A stretch of DNA of 64,000 nt from CAVUQH01 sp963774445 (GTDB taxonomy: Bacteria > Myxococcota_A > Polyangia > Haliangiales > Haliangiaceae): positions 1,488,001-1,552,000 of the forward strand of contig CAVZFC010000019.1 of assembly GCA_963774445.1 (NCBI GenBank), in the 5' to 3' direction. Shown here piece by piece: positions 1 through 10,500 of the stretch. Position numbers and translations under genes: made by a program. The notes under the pieces were generated by a model. That model saw only the letters and a list, made by a program, of their open reading frames with translations, searched no databases and was not told where the DNA came from. Each line of letters starts with the position of its first letter. Position 1 is the first letter of the stretch.

Positions 1-565
1 GCCGGGCGTCGCTGAGGATGCGGTCGGGGGCGCCGTGCAGCGCCAGGATCTCGAGCACGTCGCGGACGTCGCCGCGCTTGGTCGCGCGGGTGTAGAGCTT
101 GCCGTCGCTGTAGGTGCCGGCGCCGCCCTCGCCGAAGCAGTAGTTGCTGTCCGGGTTGACGGTGCCGTGCTGCTGGATCGACTTGAGGTCGCGGCGGCGG
201 GCCTGGACTTGTTTGCCCCGGTCGAGCACCACGCTGGCGATGCCGGCGCGCGCCAGCTGGTAGGCGCAGAACAGGCCGGCCGGTCCGGCGCCGACGATCG
301 CCACGCGCGGTCCCGCCGTGCCAACCTCGCGCGGGTGGGGCAGCGCCAGCTCGCGCGGCGTGTCGGCGGCGAAGCCGACGGTCAGCCGGAAGCGCACGCG
401 GCCGCGGCGCGCGTCGATGGAGCGCTTGCGCACCTCGATCGGCGGCAGCTCGGCGGCCGGGAGGCCCAGCTCGCCGGCGACCCGCGCGCGCAGGGCGGCC
501 TCGTCGTCGGCGTCGTCGAGGCCGAGCGACAGGGACAGCTCGCGGGTGCGATCGAGGCGGGTCAC
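1..565 (-). CDS. FAD-dependent dehydrogenase (COG2509-like), 3' end cut by window edge
   Basis: Only the N-terminal 188 residues lie in the window. After about 85 residues of an accessory N-terminal domain there is a dinucleotide-binding motif, VAIVGAGPAGLFCAYQL, followed by GEGGAGTYSDGKLYTR. These two together are typical of the COG2509 family of cytoplasmic FAD-dependent dehydrogenases, whose members usually run to 450-550 residues; their substrate is generally unknown. The GTG at 565 is chosen because AGGA lies about 12 bases upstream and the coding pattern starts there. It is the last gene of a leftward-reading group and stands about 60 bases from peptidase E. Confidence 0.85.
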   Translation of the reverse strand, partial: MTRLDRTRELSLSLGLDDADDEAALRARVAGELGLPAAELPPIEVRKRSIDARRGRVRFRLTVGFAADTPRELALPHPREVGTAGPRVAIVGAGPAGLFCAYQLARAGIASVVLDRGKQVQARRRDLKSIQQHGTVNPDSNYCFGEGGAGTYSDGKLYTRATKRGDVRDVLEILALHGAPDRILSDAR

Positions 566-626
566 GGCCCGCCGTTCCTAGCACAATATCGGCCGATTTC
601 CGCCCGTTCTGGTCGGTCTGCCCGGG

Positions 627-1328
627 CTAGCCGAGGTAGCGGGTCGAAAGCTCGGTCTCGACGACACGGCCGTCGCCCAGCTCGACGCGATAGGCGCGGG
701 CGTCGGGGCGAGAGCTGACGACGCCGGTCAGGCTGGTGCCGGAAAAGCAGAGCGCGGCGCCGTCGTCGGCGGCGTATCCGGCCGGCATGCCGGCGGCGAT
801 CTCCCGGTGGTAGGTCGGGCGCCGGCTTTCTTCGCCGTCGTAGTGCGGGCAGTGGCTGCCGGGCAGCAGGCCGAGGCCGTCGTGGGCCGGGTCCATGCCG
901 CCGTAGGTGTCGGTGAGGTACGACTGGAACCAGCAGCAGGAGCCTGCGCTGAGGCCGGTGAGGATGATGCCGGCCCGCCACGCGTCGCGAAGGATCGCGT
1001 CGGCGCCGTGCAGCCGCCAGACCGCCAGCATGTTGCTGGTCGCGCCGCCGCCGACGTAGATGATCTCTTGCGACATGAGGTGCCCGCGGAGGTCGACCAC
1101 CTCGCGGGGGAAGAAGGTCAGGTGGCTGGCGTCGGCGCGGCTGTCGGGGAAGGCGGCGTGGAAGCGCTCGATATAGCTTTCGCGGTCGCCGCTGGCGGTG
1201 GCCAGAAAGCAGATGCGAGGCCGCGCGCGGCCGGTCAGGCCGAGGACGTAGTCGTCCAGCAGCGGGTTGTCCGGCTCCATGCTGAAGCCGCCGCCGCCCA
1301 TCGCGACGATGGTGGGTTGGTCGGGCAC
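627..1328 (-). CDS. Peptidase E family protein (S51 serine peptidase)
   Basis: A 233-aa cytoplasmic peptidase. Family S51 enzymes cleave Asp-Xaa dipeptides or process cyanophycin fragments. The sequence shows YVGGGATSNM near residues 91-100, the nucleophile elbow GLSAGSCCWF with Ser127, and His162 in the CPHYDGE stretch, matching the Ser-His(-Glu) arrangement of E. coli PepE. The length is normal for the family and there is no signal peptide. The start is GTG; no Shine-Dalgarno is seen but TAGGCT lies six bases upstream, suggesting a leaderless message. The upstream lipoprotein gene ends 9 bases before this start, so read-through from it is also possible. The true substrate is not deducible. 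Confidence 0.88.
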   Translation of the reverse strand: MPDQPTIVAMGGGGFSMEPDNPLLDDYVLGLTGRARPRICFLATASGDRESYIERFHAAFPDSRADASHLTFFPREVVDLRGHLMSQEIIYVGGGATSNMLAVWRLHGADAILRDAWRAGIILTGLSAGSCCWFQSYLTDTYGGMDPAHDGLGLLPGSHCPHYDGEESRRPTYHREIAAGMPAGYAADDGAALCFSGTSLTGVVSSRPDARAYRVELGDGRVVETELSTRYLG

Positions 1329-1334
1329 GCGTCC

Positions 1335-1340
1335 AGCCTA
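1335..1340 (-). promoter_or_regulatory. Putative -10 element (TAGGCT), leaderless start of peptidase E
   Basis: TAGGCT sits 6 bases before the GTG at 1328, so transcription would begin at or next to the start codon. It lies across the end of the upstream lipoprotein gene, and its TAG is that gene's stop codon, so chance is possible here. Confidence 0.35.
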
Positions 1341-2360
1341 GTTGCGCGCGCGGAAGGTGTACAGCTTGCAGGGGCCGCCGAACTGGGCGGTGCCGTCGGG
1401 CGCGTCGCCCAGGCTCTCGCGGCTGTCCTCGACGCCGCCGGCCCACATGACGTCGCTGTCGGTGAAGACCAGGGCGACGCACATCTCCTGATCGCCGATG
1501 CCCCAGCCGACCGTCTGGTCGCGCGGGTTGTCGTAGGTGCAGGAGAAGCGCAGGCCGCGGGTACCAGACATCGACAGCGGGTGATCCAGCGTGCCGCCCA
1601 TCGGCGTGCCGACGGGAGAGTTGGACTCGAACACCAGCTCGCCGTCGCGGTCGCCGCCGAGAAGCTCGAGGCGCATGCCCAGGCCGAGGGCGTGGTAGTG
1701 CGGCATGACGTAGTGGATCGAGAAGTCGATCGGTCCGCCGTAGGCGGCCTCGTAGTCGCACTCGGCGCCGAAGCTCGAGCGCTGGTTGGGCGGCAGGCGG
1801 AGCGGGAAGTAGTGCAGCTCGAGCGGCGTGAGGATGGTGTTGACCTCGTCGGGGTGGAGGAGATCGAGCTCGAGGTCGATCGAGGTGTGCACGGCGGCGT
1901 CGCCGGCGTTGAGCAGGTGGACGTCGCCGATCAGCTTGGCGTGTGGCGGCACGTAGACGGCGGCGCCGGGGCCGAAAGCCTGCGCCTCGGCGGTGGCCTG
2001 GGTCGACTGGGCGTAGAGGACGCCGCCGACCAGCGCTGCCTGCACCGAGTCGAAGTCGCGGTCGCCGCACGGCCAGGTGCCGTCGTCGCCGGGGAAGCTG
2101 TCTTCGGGGACGAAGAACCAGTTGGAGTGGTGCCAGGCCGGGCCGGCCGTCATCTGCACGGTGTTGATGTAGAGCGGCTCTTCGTTGTTCAGCGTCGCGC
2201 TCTGGCACAGCTCGGACAGCTCGCCGCCGGCGTCGAGGTCGATGGCCGGGAAGGCCACCGAGATCGGGTCGAGCGGGGTCGGCTGCGGGTCGGCCACCGG
2301 ATTGGAGGCGCAGGCGGGCAGCGCGACGAGGGTGGCCAGCACGGCGGGAACGAGCCTCAT
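1338..2360 (-). CDS. Copper type II monooxygenase-like lipoprotein (PHM/DBM fold)
   Basis: A 340-aa lipoprotein: MRLVPAVLATLVALPAC gives a lipobox with Cys17. The rest resembles the peptidylglycine alpha-hydroxylating/dopamine beta monooxygenase fold. All six expected copper ligands can be placed: the pair His77-His78 in AWHHSNWF and His148 (CuH site), and His221-x-His223 in MPHYHALG with Met293 in GDQEMC (CuM site). Several Cys residues suit an extracytoplasmic disulfide-bonded domain. In characterised relatives the two coppers hydroxylate a C-H bond using O2 and ascorbate; the substrate here is unknown. A GTG six codons earlier is possible, but the ATG at 2360 begins a clean signal peptide. 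It is followed at 9 bases by peptidase E. Confidence 0.75.
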   Translation of the reverse strand: MRLVPAVLATLVALPACASNPVADPQPTPLDPISVAFPAIDLDAGGELSELCQSATLNNEEPLYINTVQMTAGPAWHHSNWFFVPEDSFPGDDGTWPCGDRDFDSVQAALVGGVLYAQSTQATAEAQAFGPGAAVYVPPHAKLIGDVHLLNAGDAAVHTSIDLELDLLHPDEVNTILTPLELHYFPLRLPPNQRSSFGAECDYEAAYGGPIDFSIHYVMPHYHALGLGMRLELLGGDRDGELVFESNSPVGTPMGGTLDHPLSMSGTRGLRFSCTYDNPRDQTVGWGIGDQEMCVALVFTDSDVMWAGGVEDSRESLGDAPDGTAQFGGPCKLYTFRARN

Positions 2361-2488
2361 CGACCCGAGATGTAACACGGGGGCGGGCGGAGGCGGAGCA
2401 AAATCGGTCGGACCGCTGGACCAGCTTGACGTTCGCGGCCGCGCTCAACGCAGCCATCTGGCATTTGTCGTAGTCGGGGTGCGCCGGC

Positions 2489-3548
2489 CTAGTAGAGGTA
2501 GCCCAGGCGAGCGGTGGCGGCGGTGGTCCGGCGGTCGCTGTCGGCTCGGGTGAGGCCGAGGTGGGCGCCGACGTCGATGAACAGCCGACCGGGGCCGGCC
2601 GGCAGGAGCAGGCGGGCGGCGGCGTTGGCGCCGAGCTCGAAGGTGGTGGCGTCGGGCAGCTCGTTGGCCAGGTTGACCGCCAGCTCGGGGCCGGCGCCGA
2701 GCTCCAGCCAGTCGCGCGGGTGCCAGGCCGCGGCGACCGGCAGGGTCAGCTGGGTGAGCGCGGCGCCGTCGGCCCCGCGCTGGGCGATGCCGACCTCCGG
2801 CACCAGGCAGAACGCGCCGCGGACCCGGTAGTCGAGCAGCGCGGCGACCGCCAGGCCGAGGCGCGCGCGGGCGGCGCCGCCGCCGATCAGCTCGGCTCGC
2901 CCGGCGCCGACGGCCAGGCCGACGCGCCACCGCCGCGGCAGCTCGGCGTCGGGCTCGTAGACGCCGCCGCGGAAGCGCGTCGGCAACAGCGCGTCGTGCC
3001 GGGCGCCGGGCAGGTCTGCCGCCGACGTCACCGCGCCGACGTCTCCTTCGTCGGAGAAGTTGACCTTCTCGTTGACCGGCTGCGCGTTCGACCGGATCCA
3101 GGTGCAGCGACAAACTGAACGGCTCCGGGTCGTCGATGCGCACCTGGCGGGCGGCGCCGTGGTAGCCGTCCTTGCGCGCGCTCACCTGGTGGGCGATGCC
3201 GGGGGCGAGCCAGACCGTGAACGGCGTGGGAAACGTCAGCGCGCCCAGCGAGTTGACCTCGGCGCGGGCGTCCGGCGGCTCGGTCTCGATGGTGACCGCG
3301 GCGTGCCGCGTGGCGCGCAGCGACGCTTCCAGCCCGGGCAACGCCGCGCGGGCAGCGTCGGCGCCGGCGCCCTGGCCGCGGGCGCACAACGACAGCGCCA
3401 GGTGGGCGCGCGCCAGATGACCGGCCGCGCGCTCGCGCGTGCCGACGGCGCACGGGTCGGGGGCGGCGCCCGCGGGCTGGGCGCGCGCGGGCGCCGTGGT
3501 CCCGACCAGGACGCCCGCCGCTGCCAGCCCGAGCAGGAGGATTCTCAT
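2489..3548 (-). CDS. PEGA-domain exported protein, reading frame broken once
   Basis: The protein (352 aa if repaired) begins MRILLLGLAAAGVLVG with a signal peptide ending in ARA. A helical segment with Cys residues follows, then a PEGA-type module around residues 100-160 (VTIETEPPDARAEVN... KDGYHGA). The frame is then lost near 3087 and resumes as ...QPVNEKVNFSDEGDVG, leading to alternating-hydrophobicity beta segments ending LGYLY, as in outer-membrane or periplasmic barrels. The gene length is 3n+1; removing one T from the TT at 3087-3088 (plus strand GCGTTCGACC) restores a single frame through GTCGAC. PEGA domains are non-catalytic surface modules common in Myxococcota. It follows the TPR/C39 gene by 41 bases. 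Confidence 0.7.
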
Positions 3549-3589
3549 GTGCCAGGGACAGGCCGCAGCGGCCCCCGGTTGCAGCGCGG

Positions 3590-6500
3590 TCACGGCGAAA
3601 GGACGTCGCGCAGCACCGCGACGCGCTCTCGGTCGTTGTCCGAGATCGGTGTGACCTCGGCGGCCAGATAGCGCTCGAACAGAGCCTCGGCGCCGTCGTG
3701 GTCGCCGGCCAGGGCGGCGCGCACGGCCCAGACGTCGAACGCCTCGTGCTCGCGCGACTCCGGGGCCGCCAGGTGCCAGCTGCGCTCCAGATCCGTCGCC
3801 GCCCCCTCGCGGTCGCCGGCCAGCAGCCACGCCTGGGCGCGGATGGCGAACGACCACGGGCAGAGGTGTCCCAGGGCGACGCCGGCCTCGGCGCGACCGA
3901 GCGCGGTCTCCAGATTGCCGGCGCCCAGGGCGATGCGCGCCAGCTGCTCCTGCCACGCGTGCCAGCCCTCGTTGACCTGGCCGACCCGCTCCCAGCTGGC
4001 CGCGGCGCCGCCGACATCGCCGGCCAGCTCCTGGTTGCGTGCCAGCACCGCCAGCGCCTGACCGGCGGCGGGATCGAGGCGCAGCGCGCGGGCCGCCAGG
4101 TCGCCGGCCAGCTCCATCTGGTCGGAGTGGTAGGCGGCGTAGGCCAGGCGCGCCAGGCTGTCGCCGTCGGTCGCCTGCGCCAGGCCGAAGCGCATCGCGC
4201 GCTCGGTCTGCCCGAGCCGGGCCATGCACTCGAAGCGCTCCTCTTCCCAGGTGTCGAGGCGGCCGTCGTCGTCGCGCTCGTGGCTGGCGCGCGACACCGC
4301 TTCGGCGATCTCCAGCGCCTGTCGCCAGTCCCAGCGGCGGCGCGCCACCAGGTAGTCCAGCATCAGGGCGCCGACGCATGGCTCGTCCGGCTCGCCGTAG
4401 CGCTCGCGGAACGCCGCGATCACCGCGGCGGCGCCGTCGTAGTCGCCCGCGCCGAGGTGCGCCTGCACTCGCATCTTGTCGTTCTGGTAGTTGCGCCGGG
4501 TCGGCTCGAGCAGCTCGAGCGCCTCTTCGAAGCGACCGCGCTCGACCAGCGATTCGCCCAGCACGCGTCGGGCGTAGTCGTGCTCCGGCTCGCGCTCGAG
4601 CACCGAGGTCAGCAGCGCCTCGCCGTTGGCCTCGCCCTCCAGCGACTGGTACAGGAGCTCGGAGCCGCGGTGGGCCAGGGCAAAGGTGTCGTCCGGATCG
4701 ACCGCGGTGATCGCCTCGAGCAGCGGCTCGGCGGCGCCGGGCGCCCAGCAGACCTCGAGCATGGTGTGGGCGTGGGCGCGCAGCACCGCGAGGTCGCCGT
4801 GCCGCCGCTCGCTCAGCTCGGCGAAGAACTCGTCGGCGTAGCGGCCGCCGTCGGCCTCGACCATCAGCGCGCCGATGCGACGTAGCTCCTCCTCGGGAAG
4901 CTGGCCGTAGCTGGCCGCCGCGCGAAGGTGGCGCACACCGTCGTGGAGGTGGCCGGCCTGCACCAGTGCATCGCCCAGCTCCAGCTCGCGGAAGGCGTTG
5001 CCGCTGGACATGCCCAGGGCGGCGGCGAACGACTGGATCGCCTCACGCATCCGCCCTTCGCGGCGGTAGAGGTGGCCCATCTCCTTGTACACCCAGACGT
5101 AGGTAGGGCGGCGGGACAGCGCGCGGTTGAAGCCGGCAAGGGCCTCGTCGAGCTGCCCCTGTTTGCCCAGGGCGGCGCTGCGGATGGCATGGGCCGAGGC
5201 GTTGTCCGCATCGCGGGTCAAGATCGCATCGCACGCCTCCACCGCCTCGTCGGCGCGGTCGACCATGTACAGGAGGTCGGCCAGATCGATCTGGTGACTG
5301 ATCTGCTCGGGGCGCCGCGCGACCAGGTCGCGGCGCACGGCGACGGCGTCGTCGACGCGGTCCATGCGGTAGAGCAGCTTGGCCTCGAGGTCGCGCACCC
5401 AGTCGCGCTCGGGGTCGAGCTCGATGGCGTGGCGGAAGGCGGCCAGGGCGTCGTCGAGCCGGTCCTCGGCCTCGAGCAGCTGGCCGTGCACGGCGTGGTT
5501 GAACGGGTTGTCCGGGTGCAGCTCGCGGGCGGCCTCGTTGAGCGCCCAGGCCATCACCATGCGGTCGCGGCGGCGCGACAGATCGGCCAGATTCTCGTTG
5601 GGCCGCACATACGCCGGATCGCGGGCCAGCGCCTGCACCAGCGCTTCGTAGGCGGCGTCCTGGTTGCCCAGCTCGAGGTGGCAGTCCGCGATCATCGACC
5701 AGTTGTACGGGTCGCCCGGGTCGCGGTCGCGGGCGCGCTCGAACGCCACCAGCGCCTCGCTGACGCGGTCGTCGAAGAACAGCGCGCGGCCGAGCAGCTG
5801 CTGCGGCCACTCGTCGTCGGGCCAGATCGCGGTGATCTCGCCCAGCACCCGGTGGATGGCGACGCGGTTGTCCGGCGTCGGCTCTTGCCCCGCCCGCTCG
5901 CGCGCGCGGCGAAAGCGATACATCCACGCGTACTCGTACTCTCGCTCGAGCTCCACCGACTGGTCGACCAGGGCATCGCCGTCGTCGGGCCGGTCGTCGT
6001 CGAGGGCGGCCCATGCCTCGTTGACCAGGGCGATGTACTGGCACTCGCCGCCCGACGCGTCGTCCAGCAGGCGGACCAGCTCCGGCTGATCCGACGGCGC
6101 CGCGATCAGCGCGCCGTGGTTGGACAGGTTGCGCAGCTCGGCGAGCTCCTCGTAGAAGGTCTCGCGCACCCGGTGGGTCATCGGGTCCTGCACTTCGATC
6201 AGCTCGAGCGCGTCGTCGTAGCCGATGGCGACGGCGACGTGGCTCGAGGACGAGTAGCTCTCTTCCATGATCACCGGGATGCCGGCGTCGATCAGGCGGC
6301 GCAGCACGGCGAGGTCGGCCTCGACGCGGCGGGTGGTGAAGCCGGCCTGGTCGAGATATCGGCGCATCTTGTAGACCGGCGTGCCGCCGTCGGGGCTCTT
6401 GATGGCGCGGGCGATCTCGACCTGCGAGTCGGTCAGGCCGAAGTAGCGCAGGTACAGCTCGCACGAGGCCGGCCCGCAGTGGTCGCGCAGCTGGGTGACC

Positions 6501-7468
6501 GAGGGGAACGCCTTGAGCCGGCGGCGCGGGCGGTGCTCGACCTCCGGGTGACCCAGGAGCCGGGCCATCCGCTGGGCCAGGCGCAGGTGGTAGATCCCTT
6601 CGGGCGCCGCGGCCAGGATCGCCTCGCACGCCTCGCGGGCGTCGTCCAGGTGGCCGGCGCGGTAGAGCGCGTGGGCCCGCTCGTAGGCGTCACGCCAGAC
6701 GCTGTCGGCCTGCGGACTGGCCTCGCGCAGCTCGGCATAGGCGTCGGCGACGTCGTCCCAGCGCTGCTCGGCGTCCAGGATCATCACGCGGATCCGGCGC
6801 GGCCACAGGTCGCCCGAGGCCAGCGGCATCAGCGCGTCGAGGCGCTCGTGGGCGGCCGCGAACTCGCCCATGACGTACTCGAGGTAGGCCAGGCCGACGG
6901 TGCCGTAGTAGCGGCCGTCGCCGCCGGCCTCGAGCAGCGCCTCGTAGGTGCGCCGGGCGGCGGGGCGGTCGTCGAAGTCGACCAGGATGGCGCCGCGGTA
7001 GAAGCCGACCTCGCCGGCGCCGTCGAGCAGCGGCGCGGCGCGCTCGAGCTCGCGCTCGGCCAGGGCGCGGCAGCTCTTGCGCGCGAAGCAGCGGGCGGCC
7101 TCGAGGTGGGCCTCGCCGGCGACGCCGCGGGCCAGGTCTCCCTGCCGTGCGGCGGCGGCGGCCGCCTCGATCGAGGCTTCCAGGGCGTCGTCGATCCACT
7201 GCGACGAGCGCCGCAGGATGCGCGCCTTGAACACCAGCGACCGGGCGTGGGCGCCGTCGCCGCCGCGCTCGAGCAGGTTGCGGGTGACGTCGTAGGCTTC
7301 GCCAAATCGCTCGAGTCCGATCAGCGCGTCGGTGCGCAACAGATCGAGCGTCGGCGTCGGCCCCGCCAGCTCGACGGCCTGGTGGATCGCGTCGAGCGCG
7401 TCACTGTGCTGGCGCGCGCGGTTGAGCTCCGCGGCGCGATCGGAAAGGTCGGCGACCGGATTCTCCAT
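3590..7468 (-). CDS. Giant TPR protein with internal C39-like cysteine peptidase domain
   Basis: 1,292 aa with no signal peptide, so probably cytoplasmic. Residues 1-310 are TPR-like helical repeats. Residues about 318-450 form a papain-like C39-type domain with what looks like a complete active site: Gln326 (oxyanion hole), Cys331 in DHCGPASCELYLRYFG, His410 in SSHVAVAIGYDD and Asp428 in VQDP. More than 800 residues of further TPR repeats follow (for example DPGDPYNWSMIADCHLELGN). C39 peptidases usually sit at the N-terminus of ABC exporters and cleave after GG; here the domain is buried between two TPR superhelices and no transporter is adjacent. The ATG at 7468 is preceded by GGGGGG. Role unknown; a scaffolded protease is the simplest reading. 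Confidence 0.85.
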   Translation of the reverse strand: MENPVADLSDRAAELNRARQHSDALDAIHQAVELAGPTPTLDLLRTDALIGLERFGEAYDVTRNLLERGGDGAHARSLVFKARILRRSSQWIDDALEASIEAAAAAARQGDLARGVAGEAHLEAARCFARKSCRALAERELERAAPLLDGAGEVGFYRGAILVDFDDRPAARRTYEALLEAGGDGRYYGTVGLAYLEYVMGEFAAAHERLDALMPLASGDLWPRRIRVMILDAEQRWDDVADAYAELREASPQADSVWRDAYERAHALYRAGHLDDAREACEAILAAAPEGIYHLRLAQRMARLLGHPEVEHRPRRRLKAFPSVTQLRDHCGPASCELYLRYFGLTDSQVEIARAIKSPDGGTPVYKMRRYLDQAGFTTRRVEADLAVLRRLIDAGIPVIMEESYSSSSHVAVAIGYDDALELIEVQDPMTHRVRETFYEELAELRNLSNHGALIAAPSDQPELVRLLDDASGGECQYIALVNEAWAALDDDRPDDGDALVDQSVELEREYEYAWMYRFRRARERAGQEPTPDNRVAIHRVLGEITAIWPDDEWPQQLLGRALFFDDRVSEALVAFERARDRDPGDPYNWSMIADCHLELGNQDAAYEALVQALARDPAYVRPNENLADLSRRRDRMVMAWALNEAARELHPDNPFNHAVHGQLLEAEDRLDDALAAFRHAIELDPERDWVRDLEAKLLYRMDRVDDAVAVRRDLVARRPEQISHQIDLADLLYMVDRADEAVEACDAILTRDADNASAHAIRSAALGKQGQLDEALAGFNRALSRRPTYVWVYKEMGHLYRREGRMREAIQSFAAALGMSSGNAFRELELGDALVQAGHLHDGVRHLRAAASYGQLPEEELRRIGALMVEADGGRYADEFFAELSERRHGDLAVLRAHAHTMLEVCWAPGAAEPLLEAITAVDPDDTFALAHRGSELLYQSLEGEANGEALLTSVLEREPEHDYARRVLGESLVERGRFEEALELLEPTRRNYQNDKMRVQAHLGAGDYDGAAAVIAAFRERYGEPDEPCVGALMLDYLVARRRWDWRQALEIAEAVSRASHERDDDGRLDTWEEERFECMARLGQTERAMRFGLAQATDGDSLARLAYAAYHSDQMELAGDLAARALRLDPAAGQALAVLARNQELAGDVGGAAASWERVGQVNEGWHAWQEQLARIALGAGNLETALGRAEAGVALGHLCPWSFAIRAQAWLLAGDREGAATDLERSWHLAAPESREHEAFDVWAVRAALAGDHDGAEALFERYLAAEVTPISDNDRERVAVLRDVLSP

Positions 7469-7538
7469 GGCGTTGCCCCCCAGAGTGAGAGGGTCAACCG
7501 TAGTCGCAAACCGGCGCCATTTGAAGCGACTCCCGCGG

Positions 7539-10500
7539 CTAGAAGGTGAGTCGCGCGCCCAGCCGGGCGGTGAGGGGGGCGTAGCGGACGGTGGGATTGC
7601 CGAAGTTGCGGTAGCGGCTGATCGGCGAGGTGGTCTCGGCGCCGCTGTCGGTCTGCTTCTTGGCGAAGATCAGGTCTGAGACGTCGCCGCCGACCACCGG
7701 GTTGACCGAGTCGAGCGTGTAGGTCTGCGACACCTGGAAGGTGCCCTGGTGGTCGAGCAGATTGAAGATGTCGGCGAACAGCTCCAGGCTCATGCCGTGG
7801 ATCAGGCGGCGGCCGTAGCCCACGCGCAGGTCGAGGCCGTAGTCGAAGTCGGTCCGCCCCATGGCGCCGCGCGGCAGGAGGAACGACTCGTTGTAGCCGT
7901 ACAGGTAGTGCCGGCCCAGCGCCGAGACCGGGGTGCCCGACAGCGCCCGCGCGCGGCCCGACAGGGTCAGGGCGTCGTTCTTGGTCAGGTCGAAGGTGTA
8001 GTAGCCGTCGAGCTTGATGTAGTGGGGGCGGTCCACCGGCAGGGGACCGTCGCGGTTGGACATCAGCTCGATCAGATCGAACTGCGAGCTGATGTTGGGG
8101 TCGAGCTGGCCGTTGCCGGCCGACACGAGGCCCGGGTAGTTGCCCGTGGTGCGCGAGTAGGTGTAGCTGGCCTGGAGGAACGCCTTGCGCGAGAAGCGCC
8201 GGGTGACGGTCAGCTGGATCGCGCGGTAGTCGCGGCGCGGGTGATCGAAGTCGGCGATGCGGCGGAACTGGTCGAGCTGGCCCTGCAGGCGCGCCTTTTC
8301 GTCCGGGTCGCTGGTCTGGTCGATGCGCTGTTGCAGCACGCGATCCTCGTCCTTGGACCACTCTCCCGGGTTGGCCAGGATGTAGGTGTCGGCGTTGTCA
8401 ACCGACACGTCCTCCAGCACGCGGCCCAGGCTGCGGTGCTGGAACGAGGCGCCGATCTCGAGGTCGTCGGCCAGCTCGTAGTTGACGCCGAAGAGATACT
8501 CGTCCTGGTACTGCGCGCCGACACCGGGGGCGACCAGCACACCGCTGCCGAACAGGTTTTGCCCCAGCTGCGGGTCGCCCGAGCAGCCGGCGCCGCTGGC
8601 CACGCCGAGCGGCCCGGGGGTGCACTGGCTGCCGTCGTAGATCTGCCGGTACTGGGTCTCGCCGCCGAACGAGCGGTTGTTGATGTCCATCGGGATCGCC
8701 TCGTAGAAGCGGCCCCAGTGGGCGTAGGCTCGCGACTTGCCCTCCTTGGTCCAGTCGTAGGCGACGCCCAGGCGCGGCGACCACATGCCGGTCAGCGCCA
8801 TGGCGTTCTCGCCCCGTGGCGTGCCGGTGAACGGGTCGACGGTGTGCTGCAAGTCGCCGGCGTAGCGCAGCCGCTGCTCTTCGTAGCGCACGCCGGCGTT
8901 GACGGTGAAGTTGGGGCGCGGCTGCCACGAGTCGCGCAGGTAGCCGGCCCAGCTCAGGGTGTCGCCGACCACGCGCTGGCGGTCGAGGTAACGGCACGGC
9001 CGCAGCTCGGTGTTGACCGTGCCGTTGCCGCAGACGTCGGGGAAGCCGTCGGTCGCCCCCGGCGGCGCCAGCTCGACCCAGCGGTTCGCGTAGATCGCCT
9101 GCCCGTCCTGATTGTCGAAGGAGACGCCGCCGCTCAGGGCGCGCAGGTGATCCAGGCGGGTCTGCTCGGCGTTGACGCCGGCCTTGAGCTCGTGCGAGCC
9201 GCCGGTCGCGCGCACGCGGCGGGTGGCGTCGGCGCGGATGGCGTAGCGCTCGGCGATGTCGTCGGTCAACGCGCCGGGGCCGCCCAGGGTGTAGCCGGCG
9301 CCGCTGTCGGGGCAGTTGGCGATGAACGGGTAGGGATCGCCGGCACCGTCGGAGCAGGCGTCGGCGACCGCGGTCGAACTCGTAGCCCATGCCGGCGATG
9401 CGATCGAGGCCGACGCCGGTGTAGGTCTCGCGCGGAAGGGCGTCGGCCATCGGATCGATCGACCCGGCCCGCTGGTGGGAGCGGTGCCAGCCGATCACCG
9501 CCGACAGCTCGGTGGCGTTGTTCTGCAGTTTCGAGGTCCACTTGGCCGCCAGGTCGGTGGTCAGCTGGTGCAGATCCTGGCGGGTCGCTGCCGGCGTTCC
9601 CAACACCCCGACGCTGGTGCCGACCGCCGGGGTCGCGTTCAGCGACAGCTGCCCCTGGTGCTCGCCCCGCGGCGCCCAGTTGAGCTTGGCCAGCAGCGGG
9701 TACTGGTTGGTGACGGCGTGGAGCTTCTGCCGCTCGACCTCTTCGAAGATGCGGAAGCCGCTGTTCGGATCGACGTCGGGGGCGCCGTCGCCGTACTGCG
9801 CCGGATCGCAGCTGGTCAAGCCGCCGTCCGCCGTGGTCGCGCGGCAGTCGGTCTGCCGCTTGATCACCCGGTCGATGTTGGTGCGGCCCAGGCGCGGGGC
9901 GAAGCCGACGTAGTACCAGAGGTGGTCTTTGACGATCGGACCGCCCAGCTCGGCGCCGAAGTCGAGCTGGTAGGCCAGGTTGCTCTCGGCGTCGATCGAG
10001 GTCGCCGCCGACGGCGTTCGGTCGCGGCGCGCGACCAGGAAGCCGGGGGTGAGGTGCGAGAAGACCGAGCCGCGCAGCTCGTTGGTGCCGGTGCGCGTGA
10101 CCACGTTGATCACCGCGCCGGTCGCGCGGCCGTACTCGGCGTTGTACCCGCCGGTGACCACGTCGACCTCCTCGACGAAGTCGGTGGTCGGGCCGCCGCC
10201 CAGACTGCCGTAGACGACCCCGGTGGTGTCGATGCCGTCGATGTTGATCCGGCTCTCGGGTGAGCTGGAGCCGCTGAAGCTGACGCCGGCGCCGTCGTTG
10301 GCGGTGCCCGGCACCACGCCCAGGGCGCTGCCGATGTCGATCCCCGGGATGACCCCCTTGTCGAGCATCTCGCGGCCGATGCGGGTGTGGATCTTGCTGC
10401 CGCTGGCGTCGACGATCGGCGGGTGGCCTTCGAACTCGTAGATGACGCCGCTCTTGGACAGATCGATCTTCACCGCCAGCGTGGTGGTGCTGTTGAGGCG

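Noticed and set aside
562..2457. 631-codon minus-strand frame over the peptidase E and monooxygenase-like genes
   Set aside because: Arg/Pro-rich translation in a shifted frame; the two real genes explain the coding signal.
3590..7468. Bacteriocin exporter or lantibiotic locus
   Set aside because: A C39-type domain is present, but there is no ABC transporter and no precursor peptide beside it.
4928..7549. 873-codon open frame on the plus strand
   Set aside because: Antisense shadow of the TPR/C39 gene, with low-complexity Gly/Val/Ala translation and no motif.
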